A DNA stretch of 64,000 nucleotides from positions 499,139 through 563,138 of the forward strand of contig DAOTCE010000001.1 of assembly GCA_035452965.1 (NCBI GenBank), given 5' to 3'. This DNA is from Candidatus Paceibacterota bacterium. GTDB taxonomy: Bacteria > Verrucomicrobiota > Verrucomicrobiia > Limisphaerales > UBA8199. Below the pieces are notes generated by a model. That model saw only the letters and a list, made by a program, of their open reading frames with translations. It had not been told where the DNA came from and did no database searches. Shown piece by piece: positions 46,394 to 55,567 of the stretch. How positions within the stretch are numbered: position 1 is the first letter of the stretch; each line of letters begins with the position of its first letter. The position numbers and the translations under genes were made by a program.

Positions 46394-47082
46394 AATCCCA
46401 TCTACACCTCGCTCTCATTGTTGGCGCCTGGTTCGTCGTGTCCTGCCCCGCGGAGGGCCGGGCCGGGCCGTTTGGCCCCAAGGGCAGCACCGCAGCCGAG
46501 AAAAAAGCAAGCATTCGCCAGCAGCGCGATGAAATGCTGGGGCAGCTCCGCGCCGCCAATCCCCGGCTGCAAGGCACGCTGAGCCAGGCCGCGGGCTACG
46601 CCACCTTCAAGCAGGTCAGCCTCAACCTGCTCCTGCTGGCCAGCGCCAACGGTTACGGCATGGTGGTGGACAACCAGACTGGGAAAGAAACCTTCATGCG
46701 CGTCGCCTCGTTGGGCGGCGGCGTGGGCGCCGGCGTGAAAGACCTGCGGGTCATCTTCATCTTTCACAACCCCGCCGTGATGAAGCAGTTCGTCGAGCAG
46801 GGGGTGCAGTTTGGCGGCCAGGCAGATGCCAGTGCCAAATACCAGGATACGGGCATCTCCGGCGAACAGAGTGTGAAAGCCGGCGTGAACTACAAAGAGG
46901 GCACCGTGGCCGCCGGCAGTTCCACGGATCTGACGGCCAAAGCCGGCGGGCACGGCAGTGCCGGCACCGCCCTCGCAACTCGCGGCGGCATGGAGATTTA
47001 CCAGTTCACCGAAAGCGGCGTCTCCCTTCAGGCTACCGTTTCAGGCACCAAGTACTGGAAAGACTCGAAATTGAACAAATAA
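46390..47082 (+). CDS. Exported SYLF (YSC84-like) lipid-binding domain protein
   Basis: A 230-residue protein with signal peptide HLALIVGAWFVVSCPAEG. The body has AAGYATFKQVSLNLLLLASANGYGMVVDNQTGKETFMRV, shown here only as AAGYATFKQV, GYGMVVDNQTG and GAGVKDLRVIFIF, which fit the SYLF domain, a phosphoinositide/lipid-binding fold found in bacterial envelope proteins. The role is unknown; membrane association in the periplasm is likely. Start ATG 46390 overlaps the stop of the barrel remnant; the longer frame from 46351 would lie inside that remnant. Confidence 0.75.
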   Translation: MKSHLHLALIVGAWFVVSCPAEGRAGPFGPKGSTAAEKKASIRQQRDEMLGQLRAANPRLQGTLSQAAGYATFKQVSLNLLLLASANGYGMVVDNQTGKETFMRVASLGGGVGAGVKDLRVIFIFHNPAVMKQFVEQGVQFGGQADASAKYQDTGISGEQSVKAGVNYKEGTVAAGSSTDLTAKAGGHGSAGTALATRGGMEIYQFTESGVSLQATVSGTKYWKDSKLNK

Positions 47083-47121
47083 GGCCACAGTCCAGAAACT
47101 CAATCACCAAACCCATAAACC

Positions 47122-47655
47122 ATGAATATCAGCAGAAAATTGCTTCTCAGCCTGTTTGCCGGAACCCTGCTGTTCGGACTCAACCGGGTCGGTGCCCAGT
47201 CCGCCACCACGAACCAGACGGACGACGCGCGCACCTACTTCGAGGTGCTGCGCTCGGACTTCAACGCGGCCAAGATTCGCACGATCAACCAGGCCATGAA
47301 ACTCACCAGCCCCGAGGCAGAAGTGTTCTGGCCCATCTACCGCGATTACGAAAAGGAACTGGCACGCGTGGGCGACGAGAAGCTGGCGTTGATCCGCGAG
47401 TTCGCCGCCCACTACCAAAAGGGCAGCCTCAACGACCAGAACGCCAAGCCGATGGCCGCCAAGTGGCTGAAAAACGTCCAGTCACGGCTCGATCTGTGGA
47501 CGAAGTACCACAAGAAGATCAGCGCAACCGTGTCACCCATGCGAGCCGCGCAGTTCCTTCAGGTGGAAAACCAGATGGCGTTGTTCGTGGACATCGGCAT
47601 TGCCTCCGAAATGCCGCAGATTACTCCAACCCTGCCACAGAAACCATCTCAGTGA
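47122..47655 (+). CDS. Small exported helical protein, function unknown
   Basis: A 177-residue protein with signal peptide LLLSLFAGTLLFGLNRVGAQ. The mature part is mostly charged helix (EAEVFWPIYRDYEKELARVG, RAAQFLQVENQMALFVD), reminiscent in size and style of Spy/CpxP-like periplasmic proteins, but with no LTxxQ repeat that I can see. It is probably a soluble periplasmic protein. It lies 39 bases after the SYLF gene in the same run of exported proteins. Confidence 0.7.
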   Translation: MNISRKLLLSLFAGTLLFGLNRVGAQSATTNQTDDARTYFEVLRSDFNAAKIRTINQAMKLTSPEAEVFWPIYRDYEKELARVGDEKLALIREFAAHYQKGSLNDQNAKPMAAKWLKNVQSRLDLWTKYHKKISATVSPMRAAQFLQVENQMALFVDIGIASEMPQITPTLPQKPSQ

Positions 47656-47761
47656 TGTCCGATTCAGCAAAAGCAACCATGAATCCAATAACCACCGGTA
47701 ACACAATGCAACCACGACTGGGCTCCAGCACCCGGGTCCGCCAAGCAACAAAAAGACACTT

Positions 47762-48472
47762 ATGAGACGCAATCATATCCTGAACTTCGCAAAACAATCA
47801 TGCCTGACCCTCGTCCTGGCCGCGCTCACGCTGCCGGCCTTCGCCCAACAACCGACCGCGGCCGAGCGTGCCGCCATGCTCAAGGCGACACTGGCTGCCA
47901 GCCAAGCGATCCTTCGCCAGTATCAGTGGATTGAAACCACCGTCGTCAGCCTCAAAGGCGAGGAGAAGTCCCGCAAGCAAACGCAGTGCTACTACGGCGC
48001 CGACGGCGGCGTGCAAAAGGTCGAACTCAACAAGTCCCCAGAGCCAAAGAAGAAGCGCGGGGTGCGGGGCCGGATCGCCGCCAAGAAGACGGAGGAATTG
48101 ACCGACTACATGAAAAACGCGATTGCCCTCGTGAAAAGCTATGTTCCGCCCAGCCCGGCGAGGATCCAGGCGGCCAAGGATATGGGAAAGGTATCGATCG
48201 AAATCCTCCAGCCCGGCAAACGCGCGCGGCTCAACTTCCGAGACTATGAAAAGTCAGGGGACAATCTTGGCGTAGAAGTGGACCTGACGAACAACCGCCC
48301 GCTCGGTTTAAAGGTTTCCACCTACCTGGACGACGCTGACGATGCCGTCACCCTGGACGTGCGCATGGGCCAGTTAAACGACGGCACCGCGTACCCCTCC
48401 AATGCCGCGCTCGATGCGCGGGCCAAGAAATTGAAGGTCACCGTAACCAACAGCGGCTACCGAAAGATGTAG
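47762..48472 (+). CDS. Exported protein of unknown function
   Basis: A 236-residue protein with signal peptide SCLTLVLAALTLPAFAQ. The mature part begins with a helix (ILRQYQWIETTVVSLKGEEK), has a basic stretch (PKKKRGVRGRIAAKK) and ends in strands (NRPLGLKVSTYLDD, VTLDVRMGQLNDG). I do not recognise the family. It lies between two other exported products and 30 bases before the large repeat protein; together they look like one operon. Confidence 0.7.
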   Translation: MRRNHILNFAKQSCLTLVLAALTLPAFAQQPTAAERAAMLKATLAASQAILRQYQWIETTVVSLKGEEKSRKQTQCYYGADGGVQKVELNKSPEPKKKRGVRGRIAAKKTEELTDYMKNAIALVKSYVPPSPARIQAAKDMGKVSIEILQPGKRARLNFRDYEKSGDNLGVEVDLTNNRPLGLKVSTYLDDADDAVTLDVRMGQLNDGTAYPSNAALDARAKKLKVTVTNSGYRKM

Positions 48473-48502
48473 TCTTCCGCCAGCGAACGCGATTCCAACC
48501 TC

Positions 48503-50911
48503 ATGAAAACTCGAATCGGCCCAGTCTTGCTCGCACCACTGTTGCTGGCGGGGGCTTTCAACGGTTGCACTGCGACCGCGCAGCCGGCCGACCCGGGCTG
48601 GCCGCGTGTGTTCAAGAAGGGCAAGCAGCAGCTCACCGTCTATCAGCCCCAAGTGGATTACTGGAACGGATATACCAACCTCCATTTCCGTTGCGCCATC
48701 GCGGTCAAAGGCGTGTCGAAACAGGAGAAGTTCGGCGTAGCCGAGGTGGACGCGCTCACCGTGGCCGATCACACGGCGCGCGTTGTTGCCCTCATACCCC
48801 TTAAGCGCGAACTGCGCTTTGCCAACGTGCCGGAGTCGGAACTGAAGAAGTTGCGCGAAGCTGTGGAAGAACTCCACCCGTCCGGGCAGGCAATGACGCT
48901 TTCGCTGGATCGCGTGATCGCTTACCTGAACCCGGCTGCGCAACCGGTTCAGCCGCCCGTTGAAGTCAATTTGGACCCGCCAAAGATCTTCAGCAGCACC
49001 ACCCCCGCCATCCTGGTCATCTTCATGGGCGAACCCCAGTTCAAGCCCGTGGAAACCAACCGCACGGATCTCCTCTTCGCGCTGAATACGAATTGGGATG
49101 TGCTCTACGATTCTGCGAGCCGGCAGTATTACCTCCTTAATCGCGAAGGCTGGCTGACGACGGCGGACGTGCTCAACGGGCCGTGGACTCCGGCCCGGAC
49201 ATTGCCGCCCTCCCTTTACTCCCTGCCGAATAGCGAGAACTGGGCGGAAGCTCGACGTCGGCTGCCTGGCAAACCGGCCAAGATCGCCCCGACCGTCTTC
49301 GTGACGAAGGAACCCGCCGAGATGATCCTGACCGACGGCCCCCCCAGCTACATGCCCATCCGCGGGACTCGCTTGCTCCGCGTGAACAACACAGAGAGCG
49401 TGTTGTTTCTCCACACGGGCGACAGCAAGCTCTACTTCCTGGTCGCCGGCCGCTGGTTCCGCGCAGCCAGCATAGCTGGACCCTGGTCCGCGGCGAGCCG
49501 AGATCTGCCGCTGGATTTTGCCCAGATCCCCGATGATGATCCGGCGGCCTTCGTGAAGGCCTCAGTCCCCGGCACGCGCGAAGCACAAGACGCCGTCTTG
49601 TTGGCCTCCGTACCCAGCACCACCACGGTGCAAATGGCGCCGGTGAAAGAGGTGGTGACTTACAGCGGCGCGCCACAATTCGTGACCATCCCGAGCACGA
49701 CCGTCCAGTATGCGGTCAACACGCCTAACCAGGTGTTCCTGGTCAGCGGCGGGTACTACTGGTGTTACGGGGGGGCGTGGCTCACGGCGCCCACCCCAAG
49801 CGGGCCTTGGACCTATTGCACCAGCGTGCCGGCGGCGATTTACACGATTCCGCCGTCCAACCCGAACTACAATGTCACCTACGTGGTGGTTCAAAGCTCG
49901 ACGCCGACGACCGTCGTTTACAGCCAAACGTCCGGCTATAGCGGGCAATATGTGGCCGCGACGGGCGTGCTCATGTTCGGCATGGGCATGTTGGCCGGCG
50001 CGGCCATCGCTGACCACCACCACGACGACTATTATTACCCACCCCCGTGCCATTACTCTTACGGTTGCGGCGCGGTGTATCACCACGGTTATGGCGGTTA
50101 CTACGCCTCGGCGCACGTCTCATACGGGCCTTATGGCGGGGCCGGGCGGACGGCTTCCTACAACCCGTACACCGGCACTTACGCGCGCTCAAGCTACGCC
50201 TACGGTCCCTACGGCAACGCCGCCCGCGGGGCGGCTTATAATCCCTACACCGGCACCTCGGCGGCGGGTCGTACGGTGAGCACACCCTACGGGACCGCGA
50301 GACAGGGTGCGGCGTACAATCCATATACGGGAGCTCGAGCAGCGGGCGGGTCGGTCAGCACCGCCTACGGTTCGGCCGGGCGTGGCGCGGCCTACAATCC
50401 CACGACCGGCCAAGGCGCGGCGGGCCGCTATGCCTCAGGCGCTTACGGGAGTGCTGGGGCGGTGCGAACCACCGAGGGCAGCGGTATGGTGGCATGGGAC
50501 ACGAAAAACAGCCAGGGGTCGGTCGGGAAGACCCAGTCGGGCGATGTGTATGCGGCAAAGGACGGCACCGTTTACAAGAAGGACTCCGACGGGGGATGGT
50601 CGCAAAACTCGGGCAGTGGTTGGGAAAGCACGACCAAACCGCAGCCCGCCGCCGCCAAGCCGCAAGCCTCCAGCACATCCAGCGCGAGCCGTCAGGCCCA
50701 GGCCAGCTCCTATCGGCAACAGCCCGCGACAAGCGCTTCTTCCGCCTCGAGCAGTTGGAGCCGCAACCAGCAGAGCATGGAATCGCAGGCGCAGGCGCGC
50801 CAGTATGGGAATCGGCAAAGCCAGAAAGCACAGTCGTGGCAAAGTTCGGGTGGCTCCCGTGGCAGCAGCTTCAGCGGCTCCCGCAGCGGCGGGGGCGGAC
50901 GGCGCAGATAA
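48503..50911 (+). CDS. Large exported repeat protein with Tyr/Gly-rich tandem units
   Basis: An 802-residue protein with an export signal ending in FNGC (possible lipoprotein, weak lipobox). Residues 30-520 are a conserved globular region with repeated YYLLNREGWLTT, LYFLVAGRWFRAAS and FLVSGGYYWCYGGAW segments, each followed by GPW, as if three related small beta units. A hydrophobic segment (MFGMGMLAGAAIADHHHDD) and a His/Tyr/Pro-rich stretch follow, then four copies of a 26-27 residue unit with G-AYNPYTG and YG-A (about 545-650), a VYAAKDGTVYKK segment and a Ser/Gln/Gly-rich tail ending GGGGRRR. Similar proteins occur next to sulfatases and are sometimes labelled carbohydrate-binding family V/XII; the function is unproven. 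Confidence 0.75.
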   Translation: MKTRIGPVLLAPLLLAGAFNGCTATAQPADPGWPRVFKKGKQQLTVYQPQVDYWNGYTNLHFRCAIAVKGVSKQEKFGVAEVDALTVADHTARVVALIPLKRELRFANVPESELKKLREAVEELHPSGQAMTLSLDRVIAYLNPAAQPVQPPVEVNLDPPKIFSSTTPAILVIFMGEPQFKPVETNRTDLLFALNTNWDVLYDSASRQYYLLNREGWLTTADVLNGPWTPARTLPPSLYSLPNSENWAEARRRLPGKPAKIAPTVFVTKEPAEMILTDGPPSYMPIRGTRLLRVNNTESVLFLHTGDSKLYFLVAGRWFRAASIAGPWSAASRDLPLDFAQIPDDDPAAFVKASVPGTREAQDAVLLASVPSTTTVQMAPVKEVVTYSGAPQFVTIPSTTVQYAVNTPNQVFLVSGGYYWCYGGAWLTAPTPSGPWTYCTSVPAAIYTIPPSNPNYNVTYVVVQSSTPTTVVYSQTSGYSGQYVAATGVLMFGMGMLAGAAIADHHHDDYYYPPPCHYSYGCGAVYHHGYGGYYASAHVSYGPYGGAGRTASYNPYTGTYARSSYAYGPYGNAARGAAYNPYTGTSAAGRTVSTPYGTARQGAAYNPYTGARAAGGSVSTAYGSAGRGAAYNPTTGQGAAGRYASGAYGSAGAVRTTEGSGMVAWDTKNSQGSVGKTQSGDVYAAKDGTVYKKDSDGGWSQNSGSGWESTTKPQPAAAKPQASSTSSASRQAQASSYRQQPATSASSASSSWSRNQQSMESQAQARQYGNRQSQKAQSWQSSGGSRGSSFSGSRSGGGGRRR
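50135..50460 (+). repeat. Tandem coding repeat, about 80 bases per unit, four units
   Basis: Units read GRTASYNPYTGT, RGAAYNPYTGTSAAG, QGAAYNPYTGARAAG and RGAAYNPTTGQGAAG, each followed by a V/A-S-T/G-x-YG-x-A segment. Third-position changes between units show it is not a very recent expansion. Confidence 0.8.
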
Positions 50912-50926
50912 CAACGCCTCGCCCGC

Positions 50927-52906
50927 ATGAAACCCCAGAGCTTATCCGCCACCAGCCCAGAATGGCCGAGGTGCCCCTCCCGGGCACGAGGACTCGCCAG
51001 GCTGAGATCATTCGCGGGCCCTCTGGCAGCTCTCGCGGCCTTAATCCTGGGCGGCTGTACCGCGTCGATTGGCGCGGTCCGCGTGACCACGCGGCAGGCC
51101 TATGCGCAGGTGCAAGCCAGCGCGCTCCGCACCGGCGGGCCGAGTGCGGATACTGTTTCGATCCTGCACCGCTACGATCTGGACCGCCTGGCCCCCCGCC
51201 AGCCGGATGCGGCTGTGCATCAGCTCTACCAGAAGGCTCTGGCCACCGGCGATCGAGACCTCCTATTCGCGCTGGCGGAGTTGAGCTACGCGGCGGGGGA
51301 CCACATTCGCCGCAGCGTCAAGCCCTGGGACCCGCGCGAGGCGCGTGACTACTACCTCGGCGCGGCGGTTTATGCCTGGCTGTTCCTGTTTGGTGACGGA
51401 GAAGATGCGCCGCCCGGCCCGTTCGATCGCCGCTTTCGCGCGGCGTGCGATTTCTACAACTACGGTCTCGGCCTGGCGCTCACCGGACCGCGGAGCACCA
51501 ACGCGGTCGTTCGACTGGAAAACGCCCGGCGCCGGCTGCCCATGGGCGAAATCGAATTGCGGCTTCGCCAAGACGAGCTGGCATTGCAACTCCATCAGTG
51601 CGAGGAGATCCTGCTTGCGGATCAATTCCGCGTCCACGGCTTGAGTGTGCGCAACCGCGAGCCGGGTGTGGGGGCGCCACTGATTGCGGTCTTGCCGACC
51701 GATCCCGCTTTGGGCATGCGGCGGGCCGTGCCCGCTACGGTGCTGCTACGCTTGCAAGGGACGCTGGCCGACTTTGCTGCCAGCCGGGGCGCCGCCGCGC
51801 TGGAACTGTATTCTCCCTTCGAAGACACGAACGTGACGATCGGACAGGCTAAAGTGCCGCTGGAGACCGATCTCACGACCTATCGCGCCTACACCTTGAA
51901 CCAATCCACGATCTGGAAGCTCGGCAAACTGGATTTCCTCGCTCCAGCCAAGCGCAGTCCCAGCCAGTTGATCCTGAATCAGCCCTATGAATCGGGCCGC
52001 ATCCCGGTCGTGCTTGTCCATGGCACTTTCTCCAGCCCGGTCACCTGGGCGGAAATGGGCAACACCCTGATCGCCGACCCCGTGTTGCGCCAGCGCTATC
52101 AGTTCTGGACTTTTAAGTACGGCAGTGGCAATCCGCTGGTGCGATCCATTGCGGACCTGCGCGCGGCCCTGACGGCCGAGGCGCAACGGCTTGACCCGCA
52201 GGGGACAAACACTGCGTTGCGGCAAATGGTGGTGATCGGTCACAGCCAGGGGGGCCTGCTCACCAAGTGCGCCGCCGTGGATACCGGCGACCGCCTCTGG
52301 CACGTGCTGAGCACCAATCGCTTGGAAGACTTGAAGACTAGTGACGCGCAGCGCGCGGAACTCCGAAGCCTCTTTTTCCTCGAGCCGCTGCCGTTTGTGC
52401 GCCGCCTCGTGTTCATTGCCACCCCGCACCGCGGCAGCTACCTCTCTGGCGGACTCGCCCGCCGGCTGGCCCGGCGGCTGGTCACGCTGCCCGGCACTCT
52501 GGCTTCCCGCGGAAAAGAACTGCTCCTCCTGGCCAAAGGCTCCGACGCCGGGAACTTTGCCGGCGACAAGCTGCCCACCAGTCTCGACGGCATGTCACCG
52601 AAGAACCCCGGCCTTTTGGTCCTGGCGGAAATCCCCGTTGTGCCGTCGGTGAAGGCTCACTCCATTATTCCTGTATTGGGGGAAGGCGACTATCGGCAGG
52701 GGCGGGACGGGGTAGTGGCCTACCAAAGTGCCCACGTGGACTATGTGGAGTCCGAGTTCGTCGTCAGAAGCAAACATTCGTGCCTGAATCAACCGGCCAC
52801 GATCGAGGAAGTGCGCCGCATCCTCCACGAACATCTCAAGGAATTGCCACCCAAGACCGCTCAGGCCGACCTGCCGGTCAGCCTCAAGCTGGCTGCCCAT
52901 CAATAA
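50927..52906 (+). CDS. Lipoprotein alpha/beta hydrolase
   Basis: A 659-residue protein anchored by a lipobox (ALILGGC, Cys 44). The first 350 residues are largely helical (RDLLFALAELSYAAGDH). The C-terminal half is an alpha/beta hydrolase: VVLVHGTFSSPVTW (oxyanion loop, about 362), the nucleophile elbow GHSQGG (Ser about 440), an Asp/His likely in the last third (DGVVAYQSAHVDYVES, KHSCLNQP). It resembles lipases/esterases of the LipA- or GPI-inositol-deacylase-like group and should act on ester or amide bonds at the membrane. The start ATG 50927 lies 16 bases after the preceding stop. Confidence 0.85.
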   Translation: MKPQSLSATSPEWPRCPSRARGLARLRSFAGPLAALAALILGGCTASIGAVRVTTRQAYAQVQASALRTGGPSADTVSILHRYDLDRLAPRQPDAAVHQLYQKALATGDRDLLFALAELSYAAGDHIRRSVKPWDPREARDYYLGAAVYAWLFLFGDGEDAPPGPFDRRFRAACDFYNYGLGLALTGPRSTNAVVRLENARRRLPMGEIELRLRQDELALQLHQCEEILLADQFRVHGLSVRNREPGVGAPLIAVLPTDPALGMRRAVPATVLLRLQGTLADFAASRGAAALELYSPFEDTNVTIGQAKVPLETDLTTYRAYTLNQSTIWKLGKLDFLAPAKRSPSQLILNQPYESGRIPVVLVHGTFSSPVTWAEMGNTLIADPVLRQRYQFWTFKYGSGNPLVRSIADLRAALTAEAQRLDPQGTNTALRQMVVIGHSQGGLLTKCAAVDTGDRLWHVLSTNRLEDLKTSDAQRAELRSLFFLEPLPFVRRLVFIATPHRGSYLSGGLARRLARRLVTLPGTLASRGKELLLLAKGSDAGNFAGDKLPTSLDGMSPKNPGLLVLAEIPVVPSVKAHSIIPVLGEGDYRQGRDGVVAYQSAHVDYVESEFVVRSKHSCLNQPATIEEVRRILHEHLKELPPKTAQADLPVSLKLAAHQ

Positions 52907-52943
52907 ACACAATAACTGGACAAAAAACCACCAACAGAAACCT

Positions 52944-53561
52944 ATGAACGCTAAAACACTGGACATAACGAGATTGGCGCTGCTTCCAGCCGCCATGCTA
53001 ACCTTCGCCTCCTGCTCGTCTACCCCTTTCACGCCGCCCATCGAGACGACCGCCGCCACCGCCTATCAGGAGGGCGTGCCGGGCGGGTTGGTCGTGGAGA
53101 CGCACAGCATGAAGGCTACTGTGATCGGCATTGATGCGGCCAACCGCAAAGTGACGCTCGTCACCTCAGATGGAAAGAAGACCACGGTGAAGTGCGGCCC
53201 TGATGTGATCAACTTCGACCAGATCCGTATAGGTGACCAACTCAAGGTGACAGTGGCCGAAGAAGTGGTTGCCTACCTGGCCGAAGCCGGCGCGTCACAA
53301 AGGGAGGGTGGCGCAGCGTTCGTGGCGCTGGCTCCCAAGGGCGCCAAACCAGGCGGCATCGTCACCGAGACCGTGCAGGTGACCGCCAGGGTAACCGCAA
53401 TCGATCTCAAAGCTCGCAGGGCCACACTCCAATTTCCGGATGGCGCCATCCGGAAGGTCGCCGTCCGTCCGGACGTGGACCTCACGAAGCGGCATGTCGG
53501 CGAAGAAGTGGTGATCCGCATCACCGAAATGGTGGTGCTCAGTGTCGAAACGCCCTCATAG
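52944..53561 (+). CDS. Small lipoprotein with two repeated halves
   Basis: A 205-residue lipoprotein, lipobox LTFASC (Cys 24). The mature part has an internal duplication: VETHSMKATVIGIDAANRKV, then VTSDGKKTTVKCGPDVINFDQIRIGD in the first half (shown in part), against TETVQVTARVTAIDLKARRA and FPDGAIRKVAVRPDVDLTKRHVGE in the second. Each half is a small beta unit with a conserved PDV turn. The function is unknown; proteins with this repeat are usually annotated hypothetical. It sits between the lipoprotein hydrolase and the barrel genes. Confidence 0.72.
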   Translation: MNAKTLDITRLALLPAAMLTFASCSSTPFTPPIETTAATAYQEGVPGGLVVETHSMKATVIGIDAANRKVTLVTSDGKKTTVKCGPDVINFDQIRIGDQLKVTVAEEVVAYLAEAGASQREGGAAFVALAPKGAKPGGIVTETVQVTARVTAIDLKARRATLQFPDGAIRKVAVRPDVDLTKRHVGEEVVIRITEMVVLSVETPS

Positions 53562-53604
53562 CGGATCTGGCAAGAACTTAACAGATCACAAATTAGAACC
53601 TAAC

Positions 53605-54588
53605 ATGACTATGAAACAGAAGGTTCTTATAGCCGGTATTGCCTGTACCTTGGCAATGACCGCCGTCACCGCGCATGCCGAAGAGGGCGGTAGTGCCCAT
53701 TACATGCCCGGTAGCACCGCGTCCTTCATTGACGCTTTCCCTGGCAAGCCCGGCGGTATCGCCGTGCTGGACTTCTTCACCTATTACGAAGCCAGTGCGC
53801 CCGTCAATCGCCAGTTGCCGCTCGGTGGGTTACTCACCGCTGGCATCGACGCAACAGTATATGCAAATACCGTCGTGGCGGTTTACCAGACACCGTGGAG
53901 CGTCCTGGGCGGCGGGTTGGCGGCGGGTGTGGCGCTGCCTTATGTCTGGCTGGAAGTGAAAGGAGAAGCGCAGCGCACAGGCCCCGGTGGACAGCCTGGC
54001 ACCCGTTTTACAGCCAAAGATACTGCGGATGGGTTCGGCGATATGACTATCTATCCTTTTATGCTGGGATGGACAAATATCGCGCCCGACCTCAAACTCG
54101 ACCTCCGCCTGGGCATCTATGCTCCCACCGGAGATTATGAACAGGGCCGGCTGGCCAACGTCGGCAAAAACTACTGGTCCTTTGAGCCGGGCATCATGGC
54201 GAGCTGGTTCAGCAGCAAGATTGGCACCGAAGTCAGCCTTTACACCGGTGTGGATTTCAACACGGAAAACGGCGACACCGATTATACCAGTGGCACATCC
54301 CTGCACATGGATCTGACGGTGGCGCAGCACTTGCCTCTCTTTGGAGGCTTGGCGGGTGTGGGTGGAAACGCCTTTTACTACCAGCAATTGACCGGTGACA
54401 GTGGCCCCGGCGCGCGACTCGGCGATTTCGAAGGAATGACCTGCGGTATCGGCCCGGTTATTTCTTACGTTCGCCCCTTGGGCCGTGATACCACCTTGCT
54501 GGCTGAAATTAAGTGGTTACCCGAGTTGGACACCGATAAGCGCCTGGAGGGCGACTACGTCTGGGTAAAGCTGGGCATTCTGTTCTGA
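53605..54588 (+). CDS. Outer-membrane barrel, MetA/phenol-degradation type (copy 2)
   Basis: A 327-residue exported protein. Start ATG 53605 (MTMKQKVLIAGIACTLAMTA) gives a clean signal peptide ending AHA; the frame from 53542 overlaps the previous gene. Segments GGIAVLDFFTYYEAS, GGGLAAGVALPYVW, GFGDMTIYPFMLGW, DLRLGIYAPTGDY and the terminal VWVKLGILF fit the Phenol_MetA_deg/transporter family of outer-membrane barrels. The residue GFGD motif is shared with copy 1 at 44404. It precedes a neuromedin U-type barrel by 24 bases. Confidence 0.82.
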   Translation: MTMKQKVLIAGIACTLAMTAVTAHAEEGGSAHYMPGSTASFIDAFPGKPGGIAVLDFFTYYEASAPVNRQLPLGGLLTAGIDATVYANTVVAVYQTPWSVLGGGLAAGVALPYVWLEVKGEAQRTGPGGQPGTRFTAKDTADGFGDMTIYPFMLGWTNIAPDLKLDLRLGIYAPTGDYEQGRLANVGKNYWSFEPGIMASWFSSKIGTEVSLYTGVDFNTENGDTDYTSGTSLHMDLTVAQHLPLFGGLAGVGGNAFYYQQLTGDSGPGARLGDFEGMTCGIGPVISYVRPLGRDTTLLAEIKWLPELDTDKRLEGDYVWVKLGILF

Positions 54589-54612
54589 CGATTGGCAGTT
54601 CAAACAACTCAC

Positions 54613-55515
54613 ATGACCAACCAAACAAATCCCATAAAGCTCTCCCTGATCACACTGGTTTTCACGCTCACCGCGGCAACGGCCCTCGCGCAGAACAACG
54701 CGGGGAGTTTTTACCGTCCGCTTACTCTCCAGACGGCCGACACTGGAAGTGGTGCGGGAGCCGTCTCTGATGCTGAGGATCAGCAAGCAAAAGCCGCCGC
54801 CCTCGCCAAGGCGACTTTAAACCCCATCGCCAGCCTCATCAGCGTTCCCATTCAGAACAATTTTGATTGGGGTGCGGGCCCTGCGGACGATGGATTTGAA
54901 TACAAGGTAACGGTGCAACCCGTGATACCAATATCGCTCAACGAGAATTGGAATGTCATTTCGCGCACGATCCTGCCTTTTATTCATCGGGAAAACTACT
55001 CTGGCCCCGGCACCAGGTCGGGCCTTGCCGATACGACCCAGAGCCTCTTCTTCTCGCCAGTGAAACCCGGACCGGGAGGCTGGATTTGGGGTGCCGGACC
55101 CGTGCTGCAGATTCCGACGGCCACGGATGATCTGCTCGGCGAGGAAAAATGGGGCGCAGGCCCTACCGCCGTCGTCTTAAAGCAGCAGGGGCCGTGGACC
55201 TATGGCACTCTGTTCAACCACGTCTGGTCCTTCGCTGGTGAGGAGCGTCGCGCTGATGTCAATCGCACGTTCCTCCAACCTTTTGTGTCCTACACAACCA
55301 AGACCTTCACCAGCATCGGGCTCAATACCGAGAGCACCTATGATTGGCAGCGGTCCCAATGGACCGTGCCGGTGAACCTGTTCGTGCAGCAGTTGCTAAA
55401 AGTTGGCAAGCAGCCCATCTCCCTGCAAGTTGGCGGACGCTATTACGCTGAAGGGCCTAGCGGTGCGCCGGAATGGGGCCTGCGTTTCCAGATCTCATTC
55501 CTGTTTCCGAAGTAA
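54613..55515 (+). CDS. Outer-membrane barrel of the 'neuromedin U'-type family (copy 3)
   Basis: A 300-residue exported protein from ATG 54613 (signal LSLITLVFTLTAATALAQ). It is highly similar along its length to the 41540 barrel: LAKATLNPIASLISVPIQNN, VQPVIPISLNENWNVISRT, WIWGAGPVLQIPTATDDLLG and GAPEWGLRFQISFLFPK, with a short extra stretch after the signal peptide (SFYRPLTLQTAD). It lies 52 bases before a sulfatase, as copy 1 does. Together they support a co-selected barrel-sulfatase pair. The substrate is unknown. Confidence 0.82.
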   Translation: MTNQTNPIKLSLITLVFTLTAATALAQNNAGSFYRPLTLQTADTGSGAGAVSDAEDQQAKAAALAKATLNPIASLISVPIQNNFDWGAGPADDGFEYKVTVQPVIPISLNENWNVISRTILPFIHRENYSGPGTRSGLADTTQSLFFSPVKPGPGGWIWGAGPVLQIPTATDDLLGEEKWGAGPTAVVLKQQGPWTYGTLFNHVWSFAGEERRADVNRTFLQPFVSYTTKTFTSIGLNTESTYDWQRSQWTVPVNLFVQQLLKVGKQPISLQVGGRYYAEGPSGAPEWGLRFQISFLFPK

Positions 55516-55567
55516 ACCCCATGAACCACCTGCAACCGAACGGGTCTTTTCCAAACGAAACGATACT

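Noticed and set aside
50135..50460. Regularly spaced repeats as a CRISPR array
   Set aside because: The repeats are in frame, encode AYNPYTG units and have no unique spacers.
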